Origin: Candidatus Nitrosopumilus sp. SW
GTDB lineage: Archaea; Thermoproteota; Nitrososphaeria; Nitrososphaerales; Nitrosopumilaceae
Direction: 5' to 3'
DNA length: 64,000 nt
Assembly (NCBI RefSeq): GCF_006740685.1
Contig: NZ_CP035425.1
Span: 225,687-289,686, forward strand
Notes under the pieces: generated by a model
Told to the model about the DNA's origin: nothing
Databases searched by the model: none
Seen by the model: the letters and a program-made list of their open reading frames with translations, nothing else
Translations under genes and position numbers: made by a program
Part shown: positions 1 to 7,345 of the stretch, one piece after another
Position numbering within the stretch: the first letter of the stretch is position 1
Layout: each line of letters opens with the position of its first letter

Positions 1-2
1 AA

Positions 3-662
3 GATGCTACAGGCAAATCATTAAGCTCATTTAACAAATCAAGATTTAATCGATTAAGAGTGTTAGATAGTAGAAGTAAAACAAGAAAATCATCAGCAAG
101 AACCCTTGTAAAATCCCTAACTTTTCTAAATGGATTAAAGGGAAAGCTAGGAATATCTGAGAATACAATAGAAAGTACATCAGCACTATTTAGAAGGGCA
201 CAAAAGCATCAATTGATTCGAGGAAGAAGTTCTAATGATTTAATGGCAGCGGCTTTGTATGTTTCATGCAGACAAACTATGACTCCTAGAAGTCTTGAGG
301 ATATTTCTGAAACTGCCAACATTACAAAAAAACATCTACAAAAATCAGTCAGAGTTTTAATTAATGAATTTGAACTTGTATTGCCTCAATACAATATATC
401 CTCATTTCTAACTAAATTATCCAATGATCTAGGATTTTCTGAGAAAACTAAACGTTATGCTTTGAACATATTATCAGATGTTGAAAAATGTGGTTCTGCT
501 GCTGGAAAGAACCCTATTGGTCAGGCTGCTGCATCACTATATCTGGCATCTATGCTGATGGGAGAAAATATCTCACAGAAAATATTCTCAAAAATTTCAG
601 GAGTATCTACTGTAACATTACGTAATAGAAAAAATACAATACAAAAATTATTGGAATTGTAA
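3..662 (+). CDS. tfb: Transcription initiation factor B (TFB), 5' end cut by window
   Basis: Archaeal TFIIB homologue, which joins the TBP-promoter complex and recruits RNA polymerase. The frame is open from base 3, and its first residues (DATGKSLSSFNKSRFNRLR) match the linker just before the first cyclin fold in other TFBs, including the complete one at 57449 (DATGKPLTASMKSTIERLR). The N-terminal zinc ribbon therefore lies before the window, and the GTG at 60 is not the true start. Two cyclin-like repeats follow, the first around RGRSSNDLMAAALYVSCR and the second around GKNPIGQAAASLYLAS, then a recognition-helix-like end (VSTVTLRNRKNTI). It is clearly more diverged than the second TFB, which suggests a specialised alternative factor. 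The family assignment is firm; the specialised role is inference. Confidence 0.9.
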   Translation, partial: DATGKSLSSFNKSRFNRLRVLDSRSKTRKSSARTLVKSLTFLNGLKGKLGISENTIESTSALFRRAQKHQLIRGRSSNDLMAAALYVSCRQTMTPRSLEDISETANITKKHLQKSVRVLINEFELVLPQYNISSFLTKLSNDLGFSEKTKRYALNILSDVEKCGSAAGKNPIGQAAASLYLASMLMGENISQKIFSKISGVSTVTLRNRKNTIQKLLEL

Positions 663-672
663 GTGGGATATT

Positions 673-759
673 ATGTTAGATATTTCTTATTTCAAGAAAC
701 TATTGCACAAATTCCTGCACCACAATGTAGAAAAGAAGCATCATTGGTGGACTGAATAA
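673..759 (+). CDS. Possible 28-aa His/Trp-rich microprotein
   Basis: An ATG-started frame of 28 codons begins 10 bases after the TFB stop. It encodes a short basic helix-like peptide with histidines clustered in HKFLHHN and HHWW. No family is recognised. The His spacing could bind metal, but that is speculation. It could equally be a chance frame: it is short, and no clear ribosome-binding site or TATA box of its own is evident. If real, it would be read from the TFB transcript. Confidence 0.3.
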   Translation: MLDISYFKKLLHKFLHHNVEKKHHWWTE

Positions 760-808
760 TAAAATCTACTGAATCCGATTAGTCCCAGGACAGAGTATAT
801 TTCACAAT

Positions 809-1249
809 TCATTTGCTTGTGATTTTATATTTGCAAAGCAAGTCAAGAAATAACCTCAAATCTTTTTTGTGTTCCTTTTCTGACTCGTTTAGTTCCTTGA
901 GCAAGTCTTTGTAGTCATAATCTGAATGAGATTCCATTGATTCCTGATTAACCTCATTTATTGAGATCCTTTTTTGGATCTGTCTGATTTTGTTTTCTCC
1001 ATATTCTATTGTAGAATTAATCTTCTGCATATACTCATTAGGATTTTGTTTTGAATTATCCAGATGTTCAGTTATTTTTGTAACTATTTCATGGTTTTTT
1101 AGAATCTGATTCCATTCCTCAAGTGTTAACGGACGTTTTAGTACACAAACTTCAGTTCCATCAGGGATGTCTTTGTGTATGAATTCTGTAGTATGTATTA
1201 CTCTCTCTTCACTCAATTTGGTTTTGTCAACAACCACATTTGATGTCAT
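809..1249 (-). CDS. Hypothetical 146-aa charged protein, last gene of a micro-operon
   Basis: No known family is recognised. The protein is soluble and highly charged. The N-terminal part contains a compact segment (PDGTEVCVLKRPLTLEEW) and residues from about 75 onward look helical or coiled-coil (repeated E/K/I/Q). A GTG at 1270 would give 153 aa. The ATG at 1249 is preferred because it overlaps the TGA of the upstream zinc-ribbon gene in an ATGA arrangement typical of translational coupling. It is the fourth and last gene of a reverse-strand chain starting at 1615. The role is unknown; being coupled to two zinc microproteins suggests a shared complex or regulon. Confidence 0.7.
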   Translation of the reverse strand: MTSNVVVDKTKLSEERVIHTTEFIHKDIPDGTEVCVLKRPLTLEEWNQILKNHEIVTKITEHLDNSKQNPNEYMQKINSTIEYGENKIRQIQKRISINEVNQESMESHSDYDYKDLLKELNESEKEHKKDLRLFLDLLCKYKITSK

Positions 1250-1371
1250 TGGACAGATTCCTTCTTCCACACATTACACGCAGGACATCTATTTGTTAAC
1301 TTGGTTGCTATTTTTTTTAAGAATACGTTACCACAATTCTCACAGGATCTCAAATCATCATTTGCAATCAT
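1246..1371 (-). CDS. 41-aa zinc-ribbon microprotein
   Basis: A 41-codon gene encoding a compact rubredoxin-like zinc ribbon: CENCGNVF, a basic spacer (LKKIATKLTNR), then CPACNVW, giving two CxxC knuckles 18 residues apart. Such ribbons bind one zinc ion; the partner (nucleic acid or protein) cannot be told. The gene starts 5 bases after the stop of the C2H2 microprotein gene upstream, and its TGA overlaps the ATG of the downstream 146-aa gene by four bases. The exact knuckle pattern and the coupled junctions argue strongly against a chance frame. Confidence 0.75.
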   Translation of the reverse strand: MIANDDLRSCENCGNVFLKKIATKLTNRCPACNVWKKESVQ

Positions 1372-1375
1372 GGTC

Positions 1376-1504
1376 TTATGTTGCTTTTCCTGCAATGGGT
1401 GTTGCCTTTTCTTTCAGATGAGTCTTTTCATGAAGAAGTAGTTTTTGAATATCCCCTTCAGCAGAATCCCAAGTAAATTTGCAGTGTTTGCAATGATATG
1501 TCAT
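1376..1504 (-). CDS. 42-aa C2H2 zinc-finger microprotein
   Basis: A single classical-type zinc finger: YHCKHCKFTWDS, a spacer, then LLLHEKTHLKEK, giving C-x2-C and H-x3-H ligands with an aromatic core residue. It ends in a short basic, Ala-rich tail. Its ATG directly follows the TAA of the preceding 36-codon gene (TAAATG), and its stop lies 5 bases before the next zinc gene. Single C2H2 fingers are common as small transcription- or protein-binding modules in archaea; the target is unknown. The fold call is strong, the function open. Confidence 0.75.
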   Translation of the reverse strand: MTYHCKHCKFTWDSAEGDIQKLLLHEKTHLKEKATPIAGKAT

Positions 1505-1615
1505 TTATTTTTCTAAATCCTCTGGTTTTATTTTTCCAGATTCAGTGAATTCTTTTACATCCTTTGATGTCTTTTCTTGTTTTCCTTTCAGTCTTGCAAA
1601 AATATTTTTTAACAT
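1505..1615 (-). CDS. 36-aa basic peptide, first gene of micro-operon
   Basis: The first frame of the chain encodes 36 residues beginning MLKNIFARLKGKQ, an amphipathic basic helix, followed by a charged tail (DVKEFTESGKIKPEDLEK). No family is recognised. Support is positional: a TATA element lies about 25 bases before its ATG, consistent with a leaderless transcript, and its TAA abuts the ATG of the C2H2 gene. It could be a functional peptide or a translated leader for the zinc genes behind it. Confidence 0.55.
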   Translation of the reverse strand: MLKNIFARLKGKQEKTSKDVKEFTESGKIKPEDLEK

Positions 1616-1635
1616 GATTATATAGGTCGTACTTG

Positions 1636-1644
1636 CTTATAAAG
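1636..1644 (-). promoter_or_regulatory. TATA box of the zinc microprotein operon
   Basis: Read on the reverse strand this is CTTTATAAG, centred about 25 bases before the ATG at 1615. That spacing places transcription start at or near the start codon (leaderless mRNA), the usual arrangement for first genes in this lineage. Confidence 0.55.
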
Positions 1645-1717
1645 ACAAAATGTAGTTGATTTGCAACAGAATAAACTCAACTATACTGCCCTTAAACTAT
1701 TAGAATAAGCAACCAAA

Positions 1718-1852
1718 ATGAACAACATTATGAAAAAACAAACAAAACATACACAAATTAACAAAAATAACAAAACAAAACCTGAAAACTTAGCTAAAAA
1801 AGAATATTTGGAAACTCTTGAAAAATTAAAAAAAGACATTCGGAAAGAGTAA
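1718..1852 (+). CDS. Possible 44-aa Lys/Asn-rich small protein
   Basis: An ATG-started frame of 44 codons lies in an otherwise empty stretch. The product is very rich in Lys, Asn and Gln in its first half (MKKQTKHTQINKNNKTK) and ends in a helical charged segment (KKEYLETLEKLKKDIRKE). No family is recognised. The helical end looks protein-like, but the AT-rich composition could produce such a frame by chance. Apart from this, 1660-2070 shows nothing recognisable. Confidence 0.35.
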   Translation: MNNIMKKQTKHTQINKNNKTKPENLAKKEYLETLEKLKKDIRKE

Positions 1853-2071
1853 GTTAGTATTCAAACAAAATTGATTAGAAATAAAATGATAAAAAGAATA
1901 GAAGAATCGTAAAAATGAATTGGTTGAAAAAATTAGAATCACAATTTCTATTTTTACAAACTAGGTTGAGTTAATAATATACTACAAAAATATTGTGACG
2001 TCTAAATAACTAAAAGCACCATATCTGAAAATACGGATCTACTATCCAACACATTGGAGTTTATAATTAAT

Positions 2072-2251
2072 TTAATCATCATCTTCCCAATTATTCTCCA
2101 AATATTGTGGAGCTCTATGATCAATCTCTTTTGATTCAGTAATGGGGATAAATTTATGACAATTTGTGCATTCATACATGTCCTTGAGTCCTGCCATCCG
2201 GACTTTAGCATCATGAGTACATGTTTCCTGAGTAAAAATACCGTGTGTCAA
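2072..2251 (-). CDS. 59-aa zinc-knuckle small protein (start uncertain)
   Basis: Contains TCTH near the N-terminus and YECTNCHKF about 20 residues later, a CxH...CxxC set that could hold one zinc, followed by an acidic C-terminus ending ENNWEDDD. The first in-frame ATG is at 2197 (41 aa) and would lose the first Cys-His pair. A TTG at 2251 keeps it. The frame is identical to that of the upstream Cys-rich gene, whose TAA (2263-2261) lies 9 bases before this TTG, so re-initiation or readthrough fusion are both possible. No family name can be given. Confidence 0.5.
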   Translation of the reverse strand: MTHGIFTQETCTHDAKVRMAGLKDMYECTNCHKFIPITESKEIDHRAPQYLENNWEDDD

Positions 2252-2260
2252 AATTGTTTT

Positions 2261-2359
2261 TTATGGCTCCCAATGACAATCACAGTTACATCCGCTCTGA
2301 CAAGAGGCTCTCTTACAATCTGAACACGTTTTTTGACGGATGGATTTCATTGTATTCAT
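2261..2359 (-). CDS. 32-aa Cys-rich CxCxCH microprotein
   Basis: Thirty-two residues with six cysteines, arranged CSDCKRASC then CNCDCHW, after a short basic start. The spacing suggests a compact metal site (zinc, copper or iron-sulfur cannot be distinguished). The closing CxCxCH resembles the independent microprotein at 29841 (CKCSCH), which supports both as real. It precedes the zinc-knuckle gene ending at 2072 and is probably co-transcribed with it. No named family is recognised. Confidence 0.55.
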   Translation of the reverse strand: MNTMKSIRQKTCSDCKRASCQSGCNCDCHWEP

Positions 2360-2515
2360 AATGTTAATTGCTCTTTTGTCCTAATTAACCTGTCTTGAAG
2401 AATCCCTATAATCAAAATTGATGTAATGTTAGTATGCTCTACAATCTACAAACACTAAGCAACGTTTATTGGCTTAAAAATATTTGATAACAGTAATTGG
2501 TTTGCACGCCAACAA

Positions 2516-2556
2516 CCCAGTGAGACAGCCAGCATTCGTGTAGTGCACTCACTGGG
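2516..2556. other. Inverted repeat just after argS
   Basis: Perfect 9-base arms, cccagtgag (2516-2524) and ctcactggg (2548-2556), enclose 23 bases that include gtgcac. It lies 3 bases beyond the argS stop and is richer in G+C than its surroundings. No T-run follows on the argS strand, so it is not a simple terminator. On the forward strand a TATA-like cttaaaaatat lies about 40 bases before it, so a small RNA is possible. Confidence 0.45.
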
Positions 2557-2559
2557 ACA

Positions 2560-4446
2560 TTACATCTTATCAGGAGCAGTAATTCCCAACAGATTTAGTG
2601 CTTTTTCAATAGTAATTTTAAAAGAATGAACCAAACACAAGCGGGAATTTTCTAGTTGTTCATCACCTAAATCAAGAACCTTAGATTTTTCATAAAAGGA
2701 GTTGAATGCAACTGCCAAATCATGACAATATCTAGAAATTACTTTTGGAGACAAGTTATTTGCGGCATCGCGAACTTGCAAATTGAAAAGACCAATTGTT
2801 TTAACTAGATCAATTTCTGATTGCTCTTTGAGTAAAGAAAAATCAACATCAATAGAAGGATTTCTTCCAGATTTTTCTAAAATTCTAGATGCTCTAGCAT
2901 GAGTATACTGTATGTATGGTGCAGTATCACCTTCTAAACTAAGGGATTTTGTTAAATCAAATGCAATAATTTTGTCTAAATCTTGTTTTATCATTTCATA
3001 ACGTAATGTTGCAACAGATACAGCATGAGAAATTTGTTCAATTTCAGAATCATCCATTTCAGGATGTCTTTTCTTTGTTTCTTCAGTTGTTTTTTCTTTT
3101 AGTAAGTCATAAACAGAATCAGCATTAACATACAATCCTTTTCTTCCAGACATTTGAGCCTGCTTGCCATCAGTTTCGAGTCCCAAAACTTTTGCAGTAT
3201 CAGAACTCAGAGTAACCGATTCATATCCCAAATGAACATAAGCATCAGGAACTGATTTGAATTTTCCCATTAATGATGTGATAATTTTTTGCAGTCTTGC
3301 CTGGCGGGAATCAATTACAGTGATGACCTTATCACCGGAAAAATTCTGAGGTTCTGAATTATTATCATTAAGAGTAGTCTGCCACAAAACACGTGAATTT
3401 GGTTGGTCTTTTTCGTATTTTTCATAATAGAATGGATCATCAAGTAATCCTAATTTCCAGGCAGCATATGGAATGTCTTTTGCAATATAGGTAGCAGTTC
3501 CATTACTTCTGACAATTACTTTGTCTTCTTCTTTACCATCACCACGAATAACCCAGCATCCAGCATTTTTCCCATCATTTTCAAATTCTACTAGTTTCAT
3601 TTCTTTGAGTTTTTCAAATATTCCATCCCATAATCCAGAGCGAATTATTTGAGATTCAAAATTCAAGCAATCATAAGAGACGGATAGATTCCAGCATGTT
3701 TCGAGCTGATTTGATAATACACGACGAGTTATTTTATCAGCAAATTGTGCAGTTTCAGAATTCCCATCTTCTAATTCCTTGAGAACATTTTTTCTGATTT
3801 CTTCCAAGCTAGAATCTTGTTCATACTTTTCAGTAGTTTTGACATAAACGTCATCCCCACAATAATGATCAAATTTTTTCCCTTTTGGAGGTTCAACATC
3901 AAATCCAAAATGTTTGAATCCAACAATAATGTCTGCAACTTGAAGACCAGAATCATCAACATAGTTTAAGACATTAACTTTGTAGTTTGCTTTTTGTAAT
4001 ATTCTAGAAACAGTATCACCAATGATGATGTTGCGTATGTGACCAATGTGAAGAGCTTTGTTTGGATTTACGCTGGTATGTTCTACAACAATTGTAGAGT
4101 TTTTTCCAATATCTACGTCACCAAATTCAGGCAAATTAGATTCAGATAAAATCAGTTGATTTAGTTTTGGCCAATCAGCATAAAAATTTAGGTAGCCAGA
4201 AGGATGAGGTTCAGATTTTGATACAAGTGTGTTTACACATTGAGAATATTTTTCAGATAACATTTCAGAAATTTCTTTTGGACTTTTTTTGAGTTGTTTT
4301 GCAAGCAAAAAAGACACATTAGAGCTAACATCACCAAATCCCGGTTTTGCAGGTTCAACAGAAAACTTTACGTCAGAAATAGAAAGATCATTTAAAATCT
4401 TGTTGATGTTATTTTCAATTTCATCAATAATAGATTTGAAAGTCAT
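2560..4446 (-). CDS. argS: Arginyl-tRNA synthetase
   Basis: Class I aminoacyl-tRNA synthetase that charges tRNA-Arg in the cytoplasm. The 628 residues are of usual length. An N-terminal Add-1 domain (about 1-100) is followed by the HIGH motif in NKALHIGHIRN (about 130-139), the Rossmann core, a KMSKS-equivalent loop QMSGRKG (431-437) and a C-terminal DALR anticodon-binding domain starting near TAPYIQYTHARASRI. The loop keeps the RKG form seen in many ArgRS. The phosphatase gene upstream ends one base before the argS start, so the two are surely co-transcribed. Nothing appears missing. Confidence 0.97.
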   Translation of the reverse strand: MTFKSIIDEIENNINKILNDLSISDVKFSVEPAKPGFGDVSSNVSFLLAKQLKKSPKEISEMLSEKYSQCVNTLVSKSEPHPSGYLNFYADWPKLNQLILSESNLPEFGDVDIGKNSTIVVEHTSVNPNKALHIGHIRNIIIGDTVSRILQKANYKVNVLNYVDDSGLQVADIIVGFKHFGFDVEPPKGKKFDHYCGDDVYVKTTEKYEQDSSLEEIRKNVLKELEDGNSETAQFADKITRRVLSNQLETCWNLSVSYDCLNFESQIIRSGLWDGIFEKLKEMKLVEFENDGKNAGCWVIRGDGKEEDKVIVRSNGTATYIAKDIPYAAWKLGLLDDPFYYEKYEKDQPNSRVLWQTTLNDNNSEPQNFSGDKVITVIDSRQARLQKIITSLMGKFKSVPDAYVHLGYESVTLSSDTAKVLGLETDGKQAQMSGRKGLYVNADSVYDLLKEKTTEETKKRHPEMDDSEIEQISHAVSVATLRYEMIKQDLDKIIAFDLTKSLSLEGDTAPYIQYTHARASRILEKSGRNPSIDVDFSLLKEQSEIDLVKTIGLFNLQVRDAANNLSPKVISRYCHDLAVAFNSFYEKSKVLDLGDEQLENSRLCLVHSFKITIEKALNLLGITAPDKM

Positions 4447-4447
4447 A

Positions 4448-5143
4448 TTATATCTCAGATAATATAGGTGCTAATTTATCTAATGCTTCAAGCACTCCAT
4501 CTCCTGCATGTGCAGAAACAGTCATTGTGGCTTCTGATTTTACATCATCAAATGCATTACCTAGTGCAATACTGGTTTTTGCTACTTTGAATAACGGAAT
4601 ATCAGTTGCGCTATCACCAATTGCAATAACATCATCTTTTGAAATGGAAAATCGCTTCATGATTTCAGTAAATCCAGTTCCCTTGTCAATTCCTGGTGAA
4701 TTGATATGGTATGCATACTGACTATCAGACAGTACTACATCAACATCATTTTCAAGTAGTATCTTTCTAGCCTGATCCAGATCAAAGGTTCTTTGTAAAA
4801 CAACCTCTGTCATTCTAGGAAAAACGTACTTTTCTTCTACATTTTCCATGTTATTTTTTAAGATATTAAGGGCATTTTTGCATTCATTAAGATTACCAAG
4901 TAAAATATGATCGTTTGAATCAAGTGTGATACATCCCCCGTTTTCACCCACAGCAACTTTTGTTGTGCCACCAAATACTGAAAGTAAAAATCCTTCAACA
5001 GAAGATCGACCAGTTACAAAAATTACATCGTGTCCCATATTGACGAGACGTCTTAATGCTTCTAAAGCATCCAAATGAATTCGGCCGCCTCCATTTTCAG
5101 TTATAGTACCATCAATATCTACTGCAAAAGTTCTTTTTTTCAC
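4448..5143 (-). CDS. HAD-family phosphoglycolate phosphatase (archaeal type)
   Basis: Cof/IIB-type haloacid dehalogenase phosphatase, 231 aa. Motif I is AVDIDGTIT (nucleophile and acid Asp8/Asp10), motif II VTGRS, a cap domain with alpha/beta content follows, and motif IV is GDSATDIPLF near the C-terminus. Archaeal members of this length are usually annotated 2-phosphoglycolate phosphatase, removing phosphoglycolate formed by DNA repair or oxygenase side reactions; sucrose-phosphate-phosphatase-like activity cannot be excluded. It sits directly upstream of argS with a one-base gap. The family is firm; the substrate is inferred from homology. Confidence 0.8.
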   Translation of the reverse strand: MKKRTFAVDIDGTITENGGGRIHLDALEALRRLVNMGHDVIFVTGRSSVEGFLLSVFGGTTKVAVGENGGCITLDSNDHILLGNLNECKNALNILKNNMENVEEKYVFPRMTEVVLQRTFDLDQARKILLENDVDVVLSDSQYAYHINSPGIDKGTGFTEIMKRFSISKDDVIAIGDSATDIPLFKVAKTSIALGNAFDDVKSEATMTVSAHAGDGVLEALDKLAPILSEI

Positions 5144-5235
5144 ATCAGATGTTTTTTTTACCGAATAATATTTGCTGCGTATGAAACAAAAAAGAAATAC
5201 GTATTGTTCATTAATGCAATGATTTTACTCAAAAT

Positions 5236-5463
5236 ATGGCAAAAAAAGGAATTATTGAAGAGATTTTTAGTAAAGCAAAATTTGCAGATGAGTCTAAATC
5301 ATACAAAATTTTCTACAGAAATTTTGAAAGAATAGTTGAAACCACTTTGCCAGAATTTTTGGTTCAATCAGAAAATCTGCAAACCATACCAATAAGCAGA
5401 ATAAAGAAAATTAAAAAAAATAATACGGTTTTATTTGAAAAGAAATCAGCAGGTAGTGAATAG
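5236..5463 (+). CDS. DUF504/UPF0248-like small protein
   Basis: 75 aa, basic. The C-terminal part reads KIFYRNFERI ... TIPISRIKKI followed by NNTVLFEK, resembling the end of the archaeal DUF504/UPF0248 family (IPxHRIxxI...GxxLxxK), whose members are proposed RNA-associated proteins in some annotations. The N-terminal half matches less well, so the family call is moderate. It ends 2 bases before the start of the DRG GTPase, so it is the first gene of a two-gene unit and may act in the same translation-related process. Confidence 0.6.
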   Translation: MAKKGIIEEIFSKAKFADESKSYKIFYRNFERIVETTLPEFLVQSENLQTIPISRIKKIKKNNTVLFEKKSAGSE

Positions 5464-5465
5464 TA

Positions 5466-6575
5466 TTGGGAATTCCTGAAAAAATCAAGGCCATTCAAGA
5501 TGAAATGGCTAGAACACAAATTAACAAAGCAACAGAACATCATCTTGGATTACTAAAAGCAAAGATTGCAAAACTCAAAAGAGAGCAAGAAGATAACGCT
5601 GCAAAAAAATCTGGAATGAAATCTGATGGATTTGATGTTAGGAGAACAGGAGATGCAACAGTCGTATTCATTGGATTACCAAGTGTTGGAAAATCAACAT
5701 TGCTCAATAAATTAACTGGAGCAAAATCAGCAGTAGGAGCATTCCAATTCACAACATTAACAGTAGTACCAGGAATGATGGAATATAGAGGAGCAAAAAT
5801 TCAGGTATTAGATTTACCTGGAATTATCAAAGGTGCATCTACAGGAAAAGGATTAGGAAAGAGGATCTTATCCGTGGCAAGAACAGCAGATCTTGTGTTA
5901 TTGGTTTTAGACGTATTTCAGCCATATCATGAGGATGTTTTAGTTAACGAGTTAGGAAATATAGGAATCAGGCTAAACCAACTACCCCCAAACATTACAA
6001 TTGAAAAAGCAGCAATGGGAGGAATTGCAATTGCCCAACAAGTTAAACTTACAAAAATCACAGAAAAACATTTGAAAGATATTTTGCACCTTTATGGAAT
6101 TGTCAGTGCACGTGTTGTTGTTAGAGAAGACATAACATCAGAACAGTTATCTGATCATATTGCAGGAAACATTAGTTATTCAAAAGCACTCACAGTTTTG
6201 AATAAAATCGATTTAGTGGATGAGAAATTTTTGAAAGATTTGAAAACAAAAATCAAATCAGATGTGATTGAAGTGTCAGCAAATTCAGATATCAATATCG
6301 AAATATTAAAAGAAAAAATCTATGAGAAATTAAAATTCATTCGAATATACATGCGTCCAAAAGGGGGTGAAACAGATTTCAAAGAACCATTAATTGCAAG
6401 AGAAGGAGATACAGTAGAAGATATTTGTAACAAATTACATCGAAGAATGAAAAGAGAATTCAGATACGGAATGGTTTGGGGAAAGAGTGTAAAGTTTGGA
6501 GGACAAAGAGTAGGTTTGAGTCATATTCTACAAGATGAAGACGTGTTGACAATTATCAAAACACGAGGAACATAA
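5466..6575 (+). CDS. DRG-family (Obg-like) GTP-binding protein
   Basis: Translation-associated GTPase of the archaeal/eukaryotic DRG (Rbg) family, 369 aa. An N-terminal helical segment (1-60) precedes the G domain: P-loop GLPSVGKS (70-77), G3 DLPGI, G4 NKID. A TGS domain closes the protein (LIAREGDTVEDICNKLHRR to the end). Family members bind ribosomes and are linked to stalled-translation relief. It starts with TTG 2 bases after the DUF504-like gene; no better start is visible because the MGIPEKI opening matches the family. Length and motifs are complete. Confidence 0.93.
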   Translation: MGIPEKIKAIQDEMARTQINKATEHHLGLLKAKIAKLKREQEDNAAKKSGMKSDGFDVRRTGDATVVFIGLPSVGKSTLLNKLTGAKSAVGAFQFTTLTVVPGMMEYRGAKIQVLDLPGIIKGASTGKGLGKRILSVARTADLVLLVLDVFQPYHEDVLVNELGNIGIRLNQLPPNITIEKAAMGGIAIAQQVKLTKITEKHLKDILHLYGIVSARVVVREDITSEQLSDHIAGNISYSKALTVLNKIDLVDEKFLKDLKTKIKSDVIEVSANSDINIEILKEKIYEKLKFIRIYMRPKGGETDFKEPLIAREGDTVEDICNKLHRRMKREFRYGMVWGKSVKFGGQRVGLSHILQDEDVLTIIKTRGT

Positions 6576-6594
6576 TTTTAAAAAAAAGTTTAAC

Positions 6595-6771
6595 ATGGAT
6601 CAAGAATTTGAACATCGTTGGTGTAAATTTTGCATGACAAAAACAAAACAAGAACTAGTTTTTCTTCCAGAAATGGCAACTTACAAGCGTAGAAGGAAAT
6701 ACAAATGCACAATTTGTGGAAAAACAAGTTGGTTGCAAGGTAGAAGACCATCAGCTGAAGGCGTTTATTGA
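6595..6771 (+). CDS. 58-aa zinc-ribbon protein
   Basis: Encodes MDQEFEHRWCKFCMTKTKQ, a basic linker, then YKCTICGKTSWLQG, forming a two-knuckle zinc ribbon (CxxC and CxxC, 25 residues apart) on a strongly basic background (KRRRKYK) that suits RNA or DNA binding. The C-terminus is a short RRPSAEGVY tail. It lies 19 bases after the DRG gene on the same strand and may be co-transcribed. No named family is assigned. Confidence 0.7.
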   Translation: MDQEFEHRWCKFCMTKTKQELVFLPEMATYKRRRKYKCTICGKTSWLQGRRPSAEGVY

Positions 6772-6885
6772 AAATGTACGATCACAAATAATTTTTTGAA
6801 AAAAAATTACTTGAGAAATTGTAATCAAATTGTGTAAATTTCTTTAGTTTAACCACTGAAAAACAATGAAAATGTCGATCAAAAC

Positions 6886-7239
6886 ATGGCAGCTAAACGA
6901 AAAGCCGCTCCAAAGAGAAAAGCAGCTCCAAAGAGAAAGGCAGCTAAAAGAAAAACTGCAGCTAAAGCAGCTCCAAAGAGAAAAGCCGCAAAAAGAAAGG
7001 CAGCTCCAAAGAGAAAAACTGCAGCTAAGAAAGCAGCTCCAAAGAGAAAAGCCGCAAAAAGAAAGGCAGCTCCAAAGAGAAAAACTGCAGCTAAGAAAGC
7101 AGCTCCAAAGAGAAAAGCCGCAAAAAGAAAGGCAGCTCCAAAGAGAAAAACTGCAGCTAAGAAAGCAGCTCCAAAGAGAAAAGCCGCAAAAAGAAAGGCA
7201 GCTCCAAAGAGAAAAACTGCAGCTAAAAGACGAAAGTAA
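6886..7239 (+). CDS. Histone-H1-like Lys/Ala/Pro/Arg repeat protein
   Basis: 117 residues built, after the initiator Met, from only A, K, R, P and T. It opens MAAKRKAAPKRKAAPKRK and continues as a 22-residue unit (AAPKRKAAKRKAAPKRKTAA plus KK) repeated four times, ending KRRK. Such tails resemble the C-terminus of eukaryotic histone H1 and bacterial HctB/AlgP-type proteins, which bind and condense DNA without a fixed fold. The charge is extreme and no folded domain is present. Chromatin compaction is an inference from composition. It is convergent with the collagen-like gene. Confidence 0.85.
   Translation: MAAKRKAAPKRKAAPKRKAAKRKTAAKAAPKRKAAKRKAAPKRKTAAKKAAPKRKAAKRKAAPKRKTAAKKAAPKRKAAKRKAAPKRKTAAKKAAPKRKAAKRKAAPKRKTAAKRRK
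6967..7230 (+). repeat. Four tandem copies of a 66-bp unit
   Basis: Copies begin at 6967, 7033, 7099 and 7165. Each encodes 22 residues of the H1-like protein. The copies are almost identical at the DNA level, including synonymous positions, implying recent expansion by slippage or unequal recombination and probable length variation between strains. Confidence 0.85.
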
Positions 7240-7345
7240 ACTCGTCAATAAATTAACAATCGTCACAAGGCGAATTGTTTTCCATTTTTCTAAAAACAGT
7301 TAGTGTAAACTGTTCAAAAAAATATTTTTCATTAAAAAATTGTGA

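Noticed and set aside
1167-1421. 84-codon forward frame across the zinc microprotein genes
   Set aside because: It overlaps three reverse-strand genes supported by intact zinc ligands and coupled junctions.
2002-2214. 70-codon reverse frame
   Set aside because: It is out of frame with the Cys/His-bearing frame at 2072-2251, and its product is hydrophobic without motif.
6967-7230. CRISPR-like repeats (also at 40571-40894)
   Set aside because: Repeats are back to back with no spacers and lie inside coding sequence; no cas genes are present.
6844-7303. Alternative forward (145 aa) and reverse (140 aa) frames over the H1-like gene
   Set aside because: They arise from the 66-bp periodicity, and have low-complexity Q/R/E/L or S/C/F products; the K/A/P/R frame starts cleanly and matches H1-like composition.
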